64,000 bases of DNA from Streptomyces nitrosporeus (lineage in GTDB: Bacteria; Actinomycetota; Actinomycetes; Streptomycetales; Streptomycetaceae), in contig NZ_CP023702.1 in NCBI RefSeq assembly GCF_008704555.1, positions 3,286,001 through 3,350,000 of the forward strand, read 5' to 3'. The notes under the pieces were generated by a model that was not told where the DNA came from, searched no databases, and worked only from the letters and a program-made list of their open reading frames with translations. This document shows, piece after piece, positions 17,282 through 26,718 of this stretch; positions within the stretch are counted from its first letter, which is position 1; the number at the start of each line of letters is the position of its first letter. A program made the translations under genes and the position numbers.

Positions 17282-17294
17282 TTAGCTATGCTAA
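17282..17294. promoter_or_regulatory. MarR operator candidate
   Basis: TTAGCTATGCTAA is a perfect palindrome (arms TTAGC/GCTAA around TAT), about 20 bp upstream of the MarR start codon. A further half-site, CTTAGCGTAA, lies between it and the ATG. Size and position match MarR-type operators. Confidence 0.6.
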
Positions 17295-17396
17295 ATACCA
17301 GCTACAGGTGCACCCGGAAGAAACTGATCACCCGAACGAGTGAGTATAGGCCGGAAAGACACGCGAAACCGCTGCGTGTGCCGGGACCCTTCTGGC

Positions 17397-17612
17397 ATGG
17401 GATCGACAGTGCTCAGCCTGCGGATAGACGGTGAGCTGCTCGACCGGCTCAAGAAGCGCGCCGCACGACGTGGCATGAGCGTCCAGGACTACGTGGTCCG
17501 CACGCTCGTCCGCGACGACTTCGACGAACGCTTCAGCGCCGCCGTCGACGAGACGGAGAAGTTCTACGGGGCGGACCTCGGTCACGGCGACCCGGCCGAC
17601 CGGGTCACCTGA
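17397..17612 (+). CDS. Ribbon-helix-helix protein
   Basis: Small protein of 71 residues. The N-terminal strand VLSLRIDGELLDRLKKRAAR followed by GMSVQDYVVRTLV is an Arc/CopG-type ribbon-helix-helix fold, so it should bind DNA as a dimer. The C-terminal tail is acidic. The ATG at 17397 is preferred to upstream starts because the fold begins there. No toxin gene lies next to it, so an antitoxin role is not supported. Confidence 0.75.
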   Translation: MGSTVLSLRIDGELLDRLKKRAARRGMSVQDYVVRTLVRDDFDERFSAAVDETEKFYGADLGHGDPADRVT

Positions 17613-17659
17613 CCGAGGTCCGCCCCGCAGGGGTGACCGCGTGCCGCGGTGTTCACTGT

Positions 17660-17701
17660 CCCGCCACGGTCCCCGGCGGCGCACCGCCGGCCGTGGGCGG
17701 G
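17660..17701. terminator. Bidirectional stem-loop terminator
   Basis: Nested inverted repeats CCCGCCACGG/CCGTGGGCGGG and CCGGCGG/CCGCCGG with a 4-nt loop lie between the convergent RHH and purine-permease genes. Confidence 0.65.
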
Positions 17702-17705
17702 TGCG

Positions 17706-19163
17706 TCACGTGAGGCCGAGCGCCGGCATCGCGTAGTAGAAGACGAAGACCGCCGACACGGCGTACATCGCCACCGGCACCTCACGCCCGCGGCCCGCCG
17801 CCAGGCGCAGCACGCAGAAGGCGACGAAGCCGATGCCGATGCCGTTGGTGATCGAGTACGTGAACGGCATCATCAGCATCGCGAGGAACGCCGGGATCGC
17901 GAGCGTGTAGTCGCTCCAGTCGACGGCCCGGACCGAGCCCACCAGGATCAGGAAGCCGACCGCGACCAGCGCCGGGGTGGCCGCCTGCGAGGGGACCATC
18001 GTCGCCAGCGGCGTCAGGAACAGCGCCACCGCGAAGAGCAGACCGCTGACCACGCTCGACAGGCCGGTGCGCGCGCCCTCGCCGACGCCCGCCGTGGACT
18101 CCACGAAGCAGGTACCGGCGGAGGAGGAGGTCGCACCGCCCGTGGCGACGGCGACGCCGTCGATGAACAGGACCTTGTTCATGCCCGGGAAGGTGCCGTT
18201 CTTGTCCATCAGCTTCGCCTCGTCGCCGACCCCGAGGATGGTGCCCATCGCGTCGAAGAAGCAGGACAGCAGCACCGTGAAGACGAAGAGGACGCCGGTG
18301 AGGATGCCGACCTTCTCGAAGCCGCCGAACAGGCTGACCTCACCGACCAGGCCGAAGTCGGGGGACGACACCGGGTTGCCCGGCCACGCGGGGGTGGTCA
18401 GGCCCCAGGCGCCCGCGGGCAGGTCGGCGATCGCGTCGATGACCACCGCGACGACGGTCATCGCGACGATGGAGATCAGGATCGCGCCCGGCACCTTGCG
18501 GACGATCAGCGCGAGGGTCAGCAGCGTGCCGAGCACGAAGACCAGCACCGGCCAGCCGTTGAGGTGGCCGTCGTTGCCGAGCTGGAGCGGCACGGTGGTG
18601 TGCGCGGCGTCCGGGATGCGGGAGACGAAGCCCGAGTCGACCAGGCCGACCAGCAGCACGAAGAGGCCGATACCCATCGAGATGCCCTTGCGGAGCGACA
18701 TCGGCACGGCGTTCATGACGCGTTCGCGCAGACCCGTGGCGACGAGGAGCATCACCACGAAGCCCGCGAGGACCACCATGCCCATGGCGTCCGGCCAGCT
18801 CATCCGGGGGGCCAGCTGGAGGGCGACCACGGTGTTGACGCCGAGGCCGGCGGCCAGCGCGATCGGGACGTTGCCGATGACGCCCATCAGGAGCGTGGAG
18901 AACGCGGCCGTCAGCACGGTGGCCGTGACGAGCTGGCCGCCGTCGAGCTGATGGCCGTACATGTCCTTCGCGCTGCCGAGGATGATCGGGTTCAGCACGA
19001 TGATGTACGCCATCGCGAAGAACGTGGCGAATCCGCCACGGATCTCGCGGGCGACCGACGATCCCCGCTCGGAGATCTTGAAGAAGCGGTCCAGGCCGCC
19101 GGAGGGCTGCTGCGGAGCCGGGGGCGGCGTGGGGTCGACCTTAGCGGTGGCCGAGGGGGACAT
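17706..19163 (-). CDS. AzgA-type (NCS2) purine permease
   Basis: Proton-coupled nucleobase permease of 485 residues, about 13 hydrophobic segments. AzgA-like motifs: GGFATFFAMAYIIVLNP near the N-terminus, AAGLGVNTVVA, the loop FDAMGTILGVGDEAKLMD, and SSAGTCFVESTAGVGEGARTG carrying the substrate-binding region. It should import adenine, guanine or hypoxanthine. The upstream leader 19164-19379 is unusually AT-rich for this DNA and should contain the promoter; I could not identify a riboswitch or PurR-type site there. Confidence 0.92.
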   Translation of the reverse strand: MSPSATAKVDPTPPPAPQQPSGGLDRFFKISERGSSVAREIRGGFATFFAMAYIIVLNPIILGSAKDMYGHQLDGGQLVTATVLTAAFSTLLMGVIGNVPIALAAGLGVNTVVALQLAPRMSWPDAMGMVVLAGFVVMLLVATGLRERVMNAVPMSLRKGISMGIGLFVLLVGLVDSGFVSRIPDAAHTTVPLQLGNDGHLNGWPVLVFVLGTLLTLALIVRKVPGAILISIVAMTVVAVVIDAIADLPAGAWGLTTPAWPGNPVSSPDFGLVGEVSLFGGFEKVGILTGVLFVFTVLLSCFFDAMGTILGVGDEAKLMDKNGTFPGMNKVLFIDGVAVATGGATSSSAGTCFVESTAGVGEGARTGLSSVVSGLLFAVALFLTPLATMVPSQAATPALVAVGFLILVGSVRAVDWSDYTLAIPAFLAMLMMPFTYSITNGIGIGFVAFCVLRLAAGRGREVPVAMYAVSAVFVFYYAMPALGLT

Positions 19164-19367
19164 GTGTGACCTTCAGTCGCGCATCGAGGGGAGTAAGACC
19201 GACCGGCAAGGAAGGGACGGTCTGATATCGGTCAGCTTTGGATGTTTGCACGAATAAAACAAGACAACCAGAAGCAGATTCAGTATGAATACATCAGGCG
19301 AAGATCGCTATCTCCGCGCGTAGACCCATGGGCCGACTGCCGCGTCCGGCCCTTCGGGGCCAGGTCC

Positions 19368-19373
19368 TAGACT
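19368..19373 (+). promoter_or_regulatory. -10 element of a leaderless promoter (DUF2530 gene)
   Basis: TAGACT lies 6 nt upstream of the ATG at 19380 with no Shine-Dalgarno between. Confidence 0.55.
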
Positions 19374-19379
19374 GAGCGC

Positions 19380-19676
19380 ATGGAGAAGTGGACACCGAAA
19401 CACGAGGCGCCCGAGCCCCTGGAGGGCCCGGTCGTCGCCACCATCACCGGCGGCACGATCCTCTGGTTCGTCCTCTTCCTCGTGCAGCTCCCCTTCTACG
19501 GCTGGTACGACGACCACGGGCACACCTGGTGGCTGTGGTGCTGCCTGACCGGCGGGGGCCTCGGCCTGATCGGCGTCTGGTACGTACGGGCGCGGGACGC
19601 GGCGATCAAGCGGGACGCCGCCGAGCGCGCCGGGGCCGGGAGCGCCGGGGCCGGCGGCGCGGACGCCGGCCGCTGA
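19380..19676 (+). CDS. DUF2530 membrane protein
   Basis: Protein of 98 residues with two hydrophobic helices (VVATITGGTILWFVLFLVQL and WWLWCCLTGGGLGLIGVWYV) joined by a short acidic/His loop, then a charged Ala/Gly-rich tail. Length and the N-terminal PLEGPVVATITGGT stretch match the actinobacterial DUF2530 family, whose function is unknown. It seems to be transcribed as a leaderless message on its own promoter. Confidence 0.8.
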   Translation: MEKWTPKHEAPEPLEGPVVATITGGTILWFVLFLVQLPFYGWYDDHGHTWWLWCCLTGGGLGLIGVWYVRARDAAIKRDAAERAGAGSAGAGGADAGR

Positions 19677-19815
19677 CCCCGGGCCGGCGGTCCGGCCGGG
19701 AGCCGGACCCGGTGCGGCGCCCGGGTGGTACCACGGGACCGTTCCGGTCCGACCGCGGTCGGATCTTCGGCCGTCCGCCGGGTGAAGCCCCGCTTCCGCC
19801 CGTACCGTCGGAGCC

Positions 19816-22224
19816 ATGACTCAGCGGGCACCCGACTCCTCCGGCGAGCAGCCGGACTCCCTGCCGGACTCACCCGGACCCCCGTCGCCGGGCGGGCTGA
19901 GCAGCGCCGAGGTCGCCGAGCGGGTCGCCCGCGGCGAGGTCAACGACGTACCCGTACGCTCCTCGCGTTCCGTCACCGAGATCGTCCGCGCCAACGTCCT
20001 CACCCGGTTCAACCTGATCATCGGCGTGCTCTGGGTGATCATGCTGTGCGTGGCGCCGATCCAGGACAGCCTCTTCGGCTTCGTGATCATCGCCAACACC
20101 GGCATCGGCATCGTCCAGGAATGGCGCGCCAAGAAGACGCTGGACAGCCTCGCGGTCATCGGTGAGGCGAAGCCCACCGTCCGCCGCGACGGCCGGGCCG
20201 CCGAGGTGTCCGTCTCCGGGATCGTGCTGGGGGACCTCGTCGAGCTGGGACCGGGCGACAAGGTCGTGGTCGACGGCACCGTCGCCGAGGCGGACGGCCT
20301 GGAGATCGACGAGTCGCTGCTGACCGGCGAGGCCGACCCGGTGGTGAAGCGGCGGGGCGACCCGGTGATGTCCGGCAGCTTCGTCGTCGCCGGGGGCGGG
20401 GCCTTCACCGCCACCAGGGTCGGCCGCGAGGCCTACGCGGCCCAGCTCGCCGAGGAGGCGTCCCGCTTCACCCTGGTCCGGTCGGAGCTGCGCAGCGGCA
20501 TCAGCACCATCCTCAAGTACGTGACCTGGATGATGGTGCCGACCGCGATCGGGCTGATCATCAGCCAGCTGGTCGTCAAGGACAACAACTTCAAGGACTC
20601 CGTCGCCCGTACCGTCGGCGGGATCGTGCCGATGATCCCCGAGGGCCTGGTGCTGCTGACCTCCGTGGCCTTCGCGATCGGTGTCATCCGGCTCGGCCGC
20701 AAGCAGTGCCTGGTGCAGGAGCTGCCCGCCATCGAGGGGCTGGCCCGGGTGGACGTCGTCTGCCTGGACAAGACCGGCACCCTGACCGAGGGCGGTATGG
20801 ACGTCACCGGTCTGCGGACGCTGAACGGCACGGACGAGGAGTACGTCCGCCGGGTCCTGGGCGCCCTCGGCGCCTCCGATCCCCGGCCCAACGCGAGCCT
20901 CCAGGCGATCATCGATGCCCATCCGGACGGCGGCGGCTGGTCCGTCACGCAGACGCTGCCCTTCTCCTCCGCCCGCAAGTACAGCGGCGCCGCCTTCGAC
21001 GAGGGCGACGGCGGCGCCTCCGCCTGGCTGCTGGGCGCCCCCGACGTGCTGCTGGCGGCCGGTGACCCGGCCCTCGCCGAGACCGGCCACCTCAACGAGC
21101 AGGGGCTGCGGGTCCTCCTGCTGGCCCGGGTCCGGGGCCGGATCGACGCCCCGGACGCGGCGGACGGGGCGGAGCCCACCGCGCTGGTCGTCCTGGAGCA
21201 GCGGCTGCGCCCGGACGCCGGGGACACCCTGGCGTACTTCGAGGAGGAGCGCGTCCAGGCGAAGATCATCTCCGGTGACAACGCGGTCTCGGTCGGGGCG
21301 GTCGCCCAGAAGCTGGGCATGCCGGGCGCGGAGCGCACCATGGACGCCCGGGAACTGCCCGCCGGGCACGACGCGATGGCGTCCGAGATCGAGCGGAACG
21401 CGGTCTTCGGCCGGGTCGCCCCGCAGCAGAAGCGGGACATGGTCGCGGCGCTCCAGTCCCGGGGGCACACCGTGGCGATGACCGGCGACGGGGTCAACGA
21501 CGTGCTGGCGCTGAAGGACGCCGACATCGGCGTCTCGATGGGCTCGGGCTCCGAGGCGACCCGCGCGGTGGCCCAGATCGTGCTGCTCGACAACAGCTTC
21601 GCCACGCTGCCGTCGGTGGTGGCCGAGGGCCGGCGGGTGATCGGCAACATCACCCGGGTCGCCACCCTGTTCCTGACCAAGACCGTCTACTCGGTGCTGC
21701 TGGCCGTCCTGGTGGTGTGCTTCCAGGTGGAGTACCCGTTCCTGCCCCGCCATCTGACGCTGCTGTCCACGCTGACGATCGGGGTGCCGGCGTTCTTCCT
21801 GGCGCTCGCCCCGAACAAGGAGCGCGCCCATCCCCACTTCGTACGCCGGGTCATGCGGTACGCGATCCCCTCGGGGGTCATCGCGGCGGCGGCCACCTTC
21901 ACGACGTACCTGGTGGCCCGCCACCACTACGCCGGGACCGGCGCCCTGGACGCCGAGACCAGCACGGCGACGCTCACCCTGTTCCTGGTGTCGATGTGGG
22001 TACTGGCGATCATCGCCCGCCCCTACACCTGGTGGCGGGTGCTCCTGGTGGCGGCGATGGGGCTGTGCTTCCTGGTCGTACTGGCGGTGCCGTGGCTCCA
22101 GGACTTCTTCGCGCTGAAGCTGGTCGGCACCACGATGCCGTGGGCCGCGGTGGGTATCGCGGTGGTGGCGGCCGCCGCCCTGGAGGCGGCCTGGAGAATG
22201 GTCGGCCGCCGCTTCCGGTCCTGA
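19816..22224 (+). CDS. ctpE: P-type ATPase, CtpE-like (probable Ca2+ transporter)
   Basis: Cation pump of 802 residues. The phosphorylation motif DKTGTLT has Asp318; the actuator loop is LTGEADP (169-175); the hinge is TGDGVNDVLALKDADIG. The membrane motif PMIPEGLVLLTSVAFAIG (residues 272-289) with PEGL is the signature of the CtpE group. In mycobacteria CtpE imports calcium. Ten hydrophobic segments are arranged 2+2+6. TACCGT at 19803-19808 leaves 7 nt to the ATG, so the mRNA may be leaderless, although GGAG also lies just before the start. Confidence 0.9.
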   Translation: MTQRAPDSSGEQPDSLPDSPGPPSPGGLSSAEVAERVARGEVNDVPVRSSRSVTEIVRANVLTRFNLIIGVLWVIMLCVAPIQDSLFGFVIIANTGIGIVQEWRAKKTLDSLAVIGEAKPTVRRDGRAAEVSVSGIVLGDLVELGPGDKVVVDGTVAEADGLEIDESLLTGEADPVVKRRGDPVMSGSFVVAGGGAFTATRVGREAYAAQLAEEASRFTLVRSELRSGISTILKYVTWMMVPTAIGLIISQLVVKDNNFKDSVARTVGGIVPMIPEGLVLLTSVAFAIGVIRLGRKQCLVQELPAIEGLARVDVVCLDKTGTLTEGGMDVTGLRTLNGTDEEYVRRVLGALGASDPRPNASLQAIIDAHPDGGGWSVTQTLPFSSARKYSGAAFDEGDGGASAWLLGAPDVLLAAGDPALAETGHLNEQGLRVLLLARVRGRIDAPDAADGAEPTALVVLEQRLRPDAGDTLAYFEEERVQAKIISGDNAVSVGAVAQKLGMPGAERTMDARELPAGHDAMASEIERNAVFGRVAPQQKRDMVAALQSRGHTVAMTGDGVNDVLALKDADIGVSMGSGSEATRAVAQIVLLDNSFATLPSVVAEGRRVIGNITRVATLFLTKTVYSVLLAVLVVCFQVEYPFLPRHLTLLSTLTIGVPAFFLALAPNKERAHPHFVRRVMRYAIPSGVIAAAATFTTYLVARHHYAGTGALDAETSTATLTLFLVSMWVLAIIARPYTWWRVLLVAAMGLCFLVVLAVPWLQDFFALKLVGTTMPWAAVGIAVVAAAALEAAWRMVGRRFRS

Positions 22225-22276
22225 GTGCTCTCCCGTCGGCCCCCGGCGGGCGCGCGGCTCCGGCAGGGGCCGACGG

Positions 22277-22316
22277 GGCGCCCCCCGGTCTCCCGGGCGG
22301 GAGGCCGGGGGGCGCC
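22277..22316. terminator. Bidirectional 17-bp stem-loop terminator
   Basis: GGCGCCCCCCGG/CCGGGGGGCGCC arms continue after one T-G wobble into CTCCC/GGGAG with a GGGC loop, between the convergent ctpE-like and DUF5707-like genes. Confidence 0.8.
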
Positions 22317-22322
22317 GGACGC

Positions 22323-23174
22323 CTACTTCACGTCGACGTAGTCACCCGCGGCCGAGACGGCCGGCGTGGTGGACGTGCCCGCGAAGCTGAAGCGCCAGTA
22401 GCCGTCGGCCGAGGCCTTCACGGTGGTCTTCAGCGTGCCGGTGCTGCTCGACTTGATGGTCTTGACGGTGGTGTAGGTGCTGGAGCCCTTCTTGCGGAAC
22501 TGCAGCTTGACGGGCTGCTGGGTGTAGCCCTTGTAGGTGCCGGTGTCCCAGTGGGCGCGCGTCAGCTTGCCGGTGACCGTGAGGGTCTTGCCCTTCTTCA
22601 CGGGCTCCGGACCGGCGTTGGCGGTCAGCTTGGAGAAGCGCTGGACCTTGGTCTTGCCGAACTTGGTGTTGTCGACGATCTGGCCGTCGTTGCTGAGCAC
22701 GGCGGCGGCCACGTGCCAGGACGTGGCGTCCGAGTTGATCATGAACGCCGGGTCGAAGGTGACGGAGAGCGTGCAGGTGGAGGTGGTCGCGTTGACCGCC
22801 TTGCACTTCGCGGCGTCCTCGTTCTGGAAGAAGCCGAAGCTGTCCTCCGACTCGATGTCGTCGCCGATCCACAGGGCGGTGCCCGCGTCGGCGATGCCCG
22901 AGTCGTCGGTCGCGGTGATCGCGACCGAGTACTTCTGCGGCGACTTGGTGCCGACCACGACCGGCTTGCCGCCGTTGACGACGACCTTGGTGATCTTGAG
23001 GTCGTCGGTCGCGGTGACCGACCGGGCGGCCATCCGCTCCGGGGCGGCCTGCCGCGGCGCGAAGAGCCCGGAAGGCGTCCACGACCGGCCGTCGTCCGCC
23101 TGGGCGGCCGGGACGGCGAGAGCGGAAAGGGCCAGGGCGCCGCTGACGGCGGCAACAGTGGCACGAATACGCAT
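22323..23174 (-). CDS. Secreted protein, DUF5707-like
   Basis: Exported protein of 283 residues: signal peptide MRIRATVAAVSGALALSA to PAAQA, then a domain with one Cys pair (AKCKAVN and STCTLSV) and acidic residues, and a C-terminal Ig-like domain (KGKTLTVTGKLTRA to SFAGTSTTPAVSAAGDYVDV) of the kind that contains YTTVKTIKSSSTG. It resembles Streptomyces DUF5707 proteins, whose role is unknown. The ATG at 23174 follows AGGGGAAC. The upstream region 23175-23378 is AT-rich and contains GAGTCTGCTGACTC, a dyad near 23239-23252. Confidence 0.75.
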   Translation of the reverse strand: MRIRATVAAVSGALALSALAVPAAQADDGRSWTPSGLFAPRQAAPERMAARSVTATDDLKITKVVVNGGKPVVVGTKSPQKYSVAITATDDSGIADAGTALWIGDDIESEDSFGFFQNEDAAKCKAVNATTSTCTLSVTFDPAFMINSDATSWHVAAAVLSNDGQIVDNTKFGKTKVQRFSKLTANAGPEPVKKGKTLTVTGKLTRAHWDTGTYKGYTQQPVKLQFRKKGSSTYTTVKTIKSSSTGTLKTTVKASADGYWRFSFAGTSTTPAVSAAGDYVDVK

Positions 23175-23378
23175 GTGTTCCCCTGATGGAGAAGGGGACC
23201 CGCGGCCTGAGGTGTGGCCTGCGGGGCCCATCTGGTCGATGAGTCTGCTGACTCGAACGTTCAGACGAGCCCCGGTCGTGAATGGTTGTGCTGATCATGA
23301 ATTTTCGGTGAAGATCACACGCCTCGGGTGACCGGGGCCCCGCGGCCGCGCCCCGGTCGCCCGTACCGCCGGGGCCCC

Positions 23379-26300
23379 TCAGTCGAACCAGCGGTCCCGG
23401 GCCAGTTCCCCGGTACGGGAGGGGTCCTCCAGCAGGGCCGCCACCTCGAAGCGGCGCGGCCACTGGCCGGCCGCCCACGCCAGACCGGCCGCCACTCCCT
23501 CCAGGGTGGCCGCGTGGACCACCCCGTCCGGGGTGCGCCGCCAGTCCAGTTCGACCCCGCCGGCACGGAGCTCGGTGTGCTCGACATAGGTGCCGGGGGT
23601 GGCCGCGCCGAGCAGGACCCGCACCGGGTCCGGGACCCGGCGCTCCTCCCCCTCGGTCGTCACCCCCGCCTCGACGCTCTCGCCGAGCCGCCGCACCTGG
23701 AGCAGCTCCGCCAGCTCCGCCGCCCGCGCGGGCGCCACCGGCAGCAGCGGGAGGCCCGCGGCGAGCGGCAGCACGTCCGGGGCGTCCGCGATCACGGCGT
23801 CCGCCGCGTCCACCACCCGGACCTCACCGTCCACCACGGCCCGCAGCTCATCCGGGAGGGTGACCTGTTCGGGGTCCAGGGCGGCCATCTCGGTGTAGAG
23901 GGCGTGCAGTTGCGCGGGGCCCACGGTCCGGTCCCCGTCCGCCAGCCTGCCCAGCAGTTCCGCCGCACCGCCCGGCTCGTCCAGCAGGGACTCCAGCGAG
24001 GTCCGCACCCCGAGGGCCCGCAGCACCTGCGCGTCGTCGAAACCGCTCGCGTCGACCGCGTCGTACAGCCCGTCCAGACGGGGATCGCCGCCGGCCGCGC
24101 GCAGGCCGGCCGGCCTGCGGCCGCCGAGGACCGGGTGGTCACGCAGCCACCAGGCGGTGTAGGGGCGCACGGACCGCGTCGTACCGTCCGGGAGCAGCAC
24201 CCGCACCGGCTGGGTCAGCGCGTCGCGCAGCGGGGGCCGGGCGAGCATCGCGAGCGCCTGCGGCCAGGCGTCGTCGTCGACGAGGTCCAGATCGCGTACG
24301 GCGACGAGTTCGGTGGCCACCGGGGGCACCGGGGTCTCGGGCAGCTGGTCCAGGACGTCCTCGCACCACACGTCGACGGCGTCCAGCAGCCCGGCGTCGT
24401 CGGGCTCGGCGAAGTCGCCGTCACGGGGCTCCAGTTCGTCCGGGTCCAGGACGACGTCGAAGGCGCGTACGAGGGTGAAGCCGGCCAGCACCCCGCAGGC
24501 GGTCAGCGCCTGCTCGCCCCAGCGGTCGGCCAGCTCCCGGTCGCACAGGGCGAGTTCGTCCTCCCGCATGATCGCGGCGAACGGGCTGCCGGGCAGCACG
24601 AGTTCACCGGCGGGCGTGAGCTCACCGTCCTCGTCGGGCAGCGCCAGGGCACCCAGCCAGGGCTCGTCGCCGGGCTCCAGCTCCGCGTCCCGCACGAGGG
24701 CGAGCACCGTGTCGGCGAGCTCCTCGGCGGCCGGCGCCTCCTCGTCCCAGATTTCGCCCGCGTCCAGCGACCCGGCGACCGCGGCCCGCACCTGAGGGGT
24801 GGTCAGCACGGCGCGGGGGGTGGCGGGCAGGGCGCCCAGCTTCTCCAGCAGCGGGTGGACGGCGTCCGGGTGGGCGACCTTCAGCCCCAGCCGGGCCAGC
24901 AGGCCGAGATCCGGTCCGGCCACCGCGTCCGGCACCGGGAGGAGGACCTGGCGGGGCCCGACGGTGGTGCGGGGCACGCCGTCGGCGCCGCCCTCGCCCG
25001 CGAGCGGGACGGGCAGGCCGGTGAGCCGGTCCGGATCGGTCCCGGCCAGGGCCGCGTACAGCCGGTACCACCACTCGGGGGCGCGTTCCAGGCCGGCCAG
25101 CCGGTCGACGGCCTCGGTCAGCGGAACCCGGGCGACCCCGAGCGTGCGCAGCTCGGCCCGGCGCTCCAGCCCGGCGGGCAGCAGGCAGGGCAGCACCTCG
25201 GCGAGCACCCGCACGGTCTCGGCGCCGGCCCCCTCGACGACCTCGGCCTCCATCGGGCGCAGCGCGGCACCCGTCCGCCGCACGGCGCCCACGGCGTCGT
25301 CCTCCCAGGCGGCCGGGTCCCCGGACTCCGCGTCCGGGTCCCGGGGAGCCGCGGGTTCCAGGAACGCCACCTTCCCCAGCCGCTCCATGATCGCCGCCCG
25401 CAGCGCGCCGTCCAGCTGCCCCTGGCCGAGCGGCCCCGGCACGAGCGCGATCGTGGCGACGGAGACCGGCTCCCACGCGGCCAGCAGGTCCGCGTAGGCG
25501 TCGGCGGCACGCTCGACCAGGAAGTCGGTCAGCGGGCCCGGGGCCGGGTGGCGGCGGGTGGTGTCCAGCGGCAGCGAGGCGATCAGCAGCGCCGGCACGC
25601 CGAGCGGTTCGTCGGTGGGCGTCGGGGCGTGCACCACCGGCGCGGTACGCGGGGCGCGCGGCGCCCCCTCCTCGTCGACGGGCACCGCCCAGGTCACCGA
25701 CCAGTGCGGGCGCAGCCGCTCCTCCACCGGCCGGTCGGCGAGCAGCTCCCGCCCGAGCGCTCCGTGGCGTACGACGGTGCGCCAGCGGCGCGTTCCGTCC
25801 GCCGAGTCCTCGACATGGGTGTAGGGGCCGTGCTGCGAGCGGCTCAACGTCCGCACGCCGTCCGGGGTCTCGACGACGACCTCGGCCAGTCCGGGCAGGG
25901 TGAGCAGCAGCGCGTCGTCCACCGAGGCGAGCAGCCGGGACACCAGGTCCTCCGCCACGCCGTCCCGCAGGGGCAGCACCACCACGGTGTCGTAGCCCTC
26001 GGGGGCGGTGCCCTCGGCGGGCAACGGCAGCCGCAGCAGCGGTACATGGCCGTCGCGGCGGCGCAGCTCGTCCCCGAGGCCGGGGCTGCCGAGCGACGCC
26101 TGCCGGGCGAGGTCTCGGGCCTCCGCGAGGGACCAGCGCACCCCGCCGTGCCGGCCGACGAGCGCGGGCTCGTCGCTGACCGCGAGGACGGCCGCGAACC
26201 CGACGCCGAACCGTCCGACGGCCTGGTCGTGGCCTTCGCGTTTGGCCGAGGCCCGCAGGGTGCTCAGGGACTCCACACCCGCCGCGTCCAGGGGCGCGCC

Positions 26301-26573
26301 GGTGTTGGCGGCGGCCAGCACCGCACGGCCGTCGCCGGCCTCGTGCAGGGTCAGACGGAGCCGGCCGGGGACACCGGCGCGGGCGGCGGCGTCGGCGGCG
26401 TTCTGCGCCAGCTCGACGACGAGCCGGTCGCGGTAGCCGCCGAGGACCAGGTCCTCCTCGGCGTTGGCGTCCTCACGGAAACGCGCCGGTCCGGCGCCCC
26501 AGGCGTCGAGCACGCCGCGCCGCATCCGCGCCGTCCCGAACGGATCGGCCCCCTCGGTCGCATTGATGCCCAC
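23379..26573 (-). CDS. Sacsin/Hsp90-type ATPase domain protein
   Basis: Large cytoplasmic protein of 1064 residues. The N-terminal 200 residues form a GHKL ATP-binding fold of the sacsin type: N-box ELVVELAQNAADAA region (Glu and Asn for Mg-ATP), the ANTGAPLDAAGVESL box in which Asn replaces the usual Asp of DxGxG, and the glycine box GRFGVGFAAVLAVSD. The remaining 850 residues are acidic, Leu-rich and lack known domains, compatible with a chaperone or scaffolding role. The GTG start is at 26573. It lies 145 nt downstream of the DUF3027 gene on the same strand, so they may be co-transcribed. No defence-type nuclease is adjacent. Confidence 0.85.
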   Translation of the reverse strand: MGINATEGADPFGTARMRRGVLDAWGAGPARFREDANAEEDLVLGGYRDRLVVELAQNAADAAARAGVPGRLRLTLHEAGDGRAVLAAANTGAPLDAAGVESLSTLRASAKREGHDQAVGRFGVGFAAVLAVSDEPALVGRHGGVRWSLAEARDLARQASLGSPGLGDELRRRDGHVPLLRLPLPAEGTAPEGYDTVVVLPLRDGVAEDLVSRLLASVDDALLLTLPGLAEVVVETPDGVRTLSRSQHGPYTHVEDSADGTRRWRTVVRHGALGRELLADRPVEERLRPHWSVTWAVPVDEEGAPRAPRTAPVVHAPTPTDEPLGVPALLIASLPLDTTRRHPAPGPLTDFLVERAADAYADLLAAWEPVSVATIALVPGPLGQGQLDGALRAAIMERLGKVAFLEPAAPRDPDAESGDPAAWEDDAVGAVRRTGAALRPMEAEVVEGAGAETVRVLAEVLPCLLPAGLERRAELRTLGVARVPLTEAVDRLAGLERAPEWWYRLYAALAGTDPDRLTGLPVPLAGEGGADGVPRTTVGPRQVLLPVPDAVAGPDLGLLARLGLKVAHPDAVHPLLEKLGALPATPRAVLTTPQVRAAVAGSLDAGEIWDEEAPAAEELADTVLALVRDAELEPGDEPWLGALALPDEDGELTPAGELVLPGSPFAAIMREDELALCDRELADRWGEQALTACGVLAGFTLVRAFDVVLDPDELEPRDGDFAEPDDAGLLDAVDVWCEDVLDQLPETPVPPVATELVAVRDLDLVDDDAWPQALAMLARPPLRDALTQPVRVLLPDGTTRSVRPYTAWWLRDHPVLGGRRPAGLRAAGGDPRLDGLYDAVDASGFDDAQVLRALGVRTSLESLLDEPGGAAELLGRLADGDRTVGPAQLHALYTEMAALDPEQVTLPDELRAVVDGEVRVVDAADAVIADAPDVLPLAAGLPLLPVAPARAAELAELLQVRRLGESVEAGVTTEGEERRVPDPVRVLLGAATPGTYVEHTELRAGGVELDWRRTPDGVVHAATLEGVAAGLAWAAGQWPRRFEVAALLEDPSRTGELARDRWFD

Positions 26574-26718
26574 GCTCGTAACTCCGCTCTTCCGGTGACC
26601 CGTGACGCCCAGTGTGCGCCCGAAGGTACCGCGCCCGGCGAGCTCCCCGGTCAGGGGCGGACGACGGCCCGCGCGAACGGGGCCGCCCCCGCCCGGCCGC
26701 GGGCCGTGCGCCGGTCTC

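Noticed and set aside
16823..17612. Toxin-antitoxin pair with the RHH protein
   Set aside because: No small toxin-like gene overlaps or follows the RHH gene; the neighbours are MarR and a permease.
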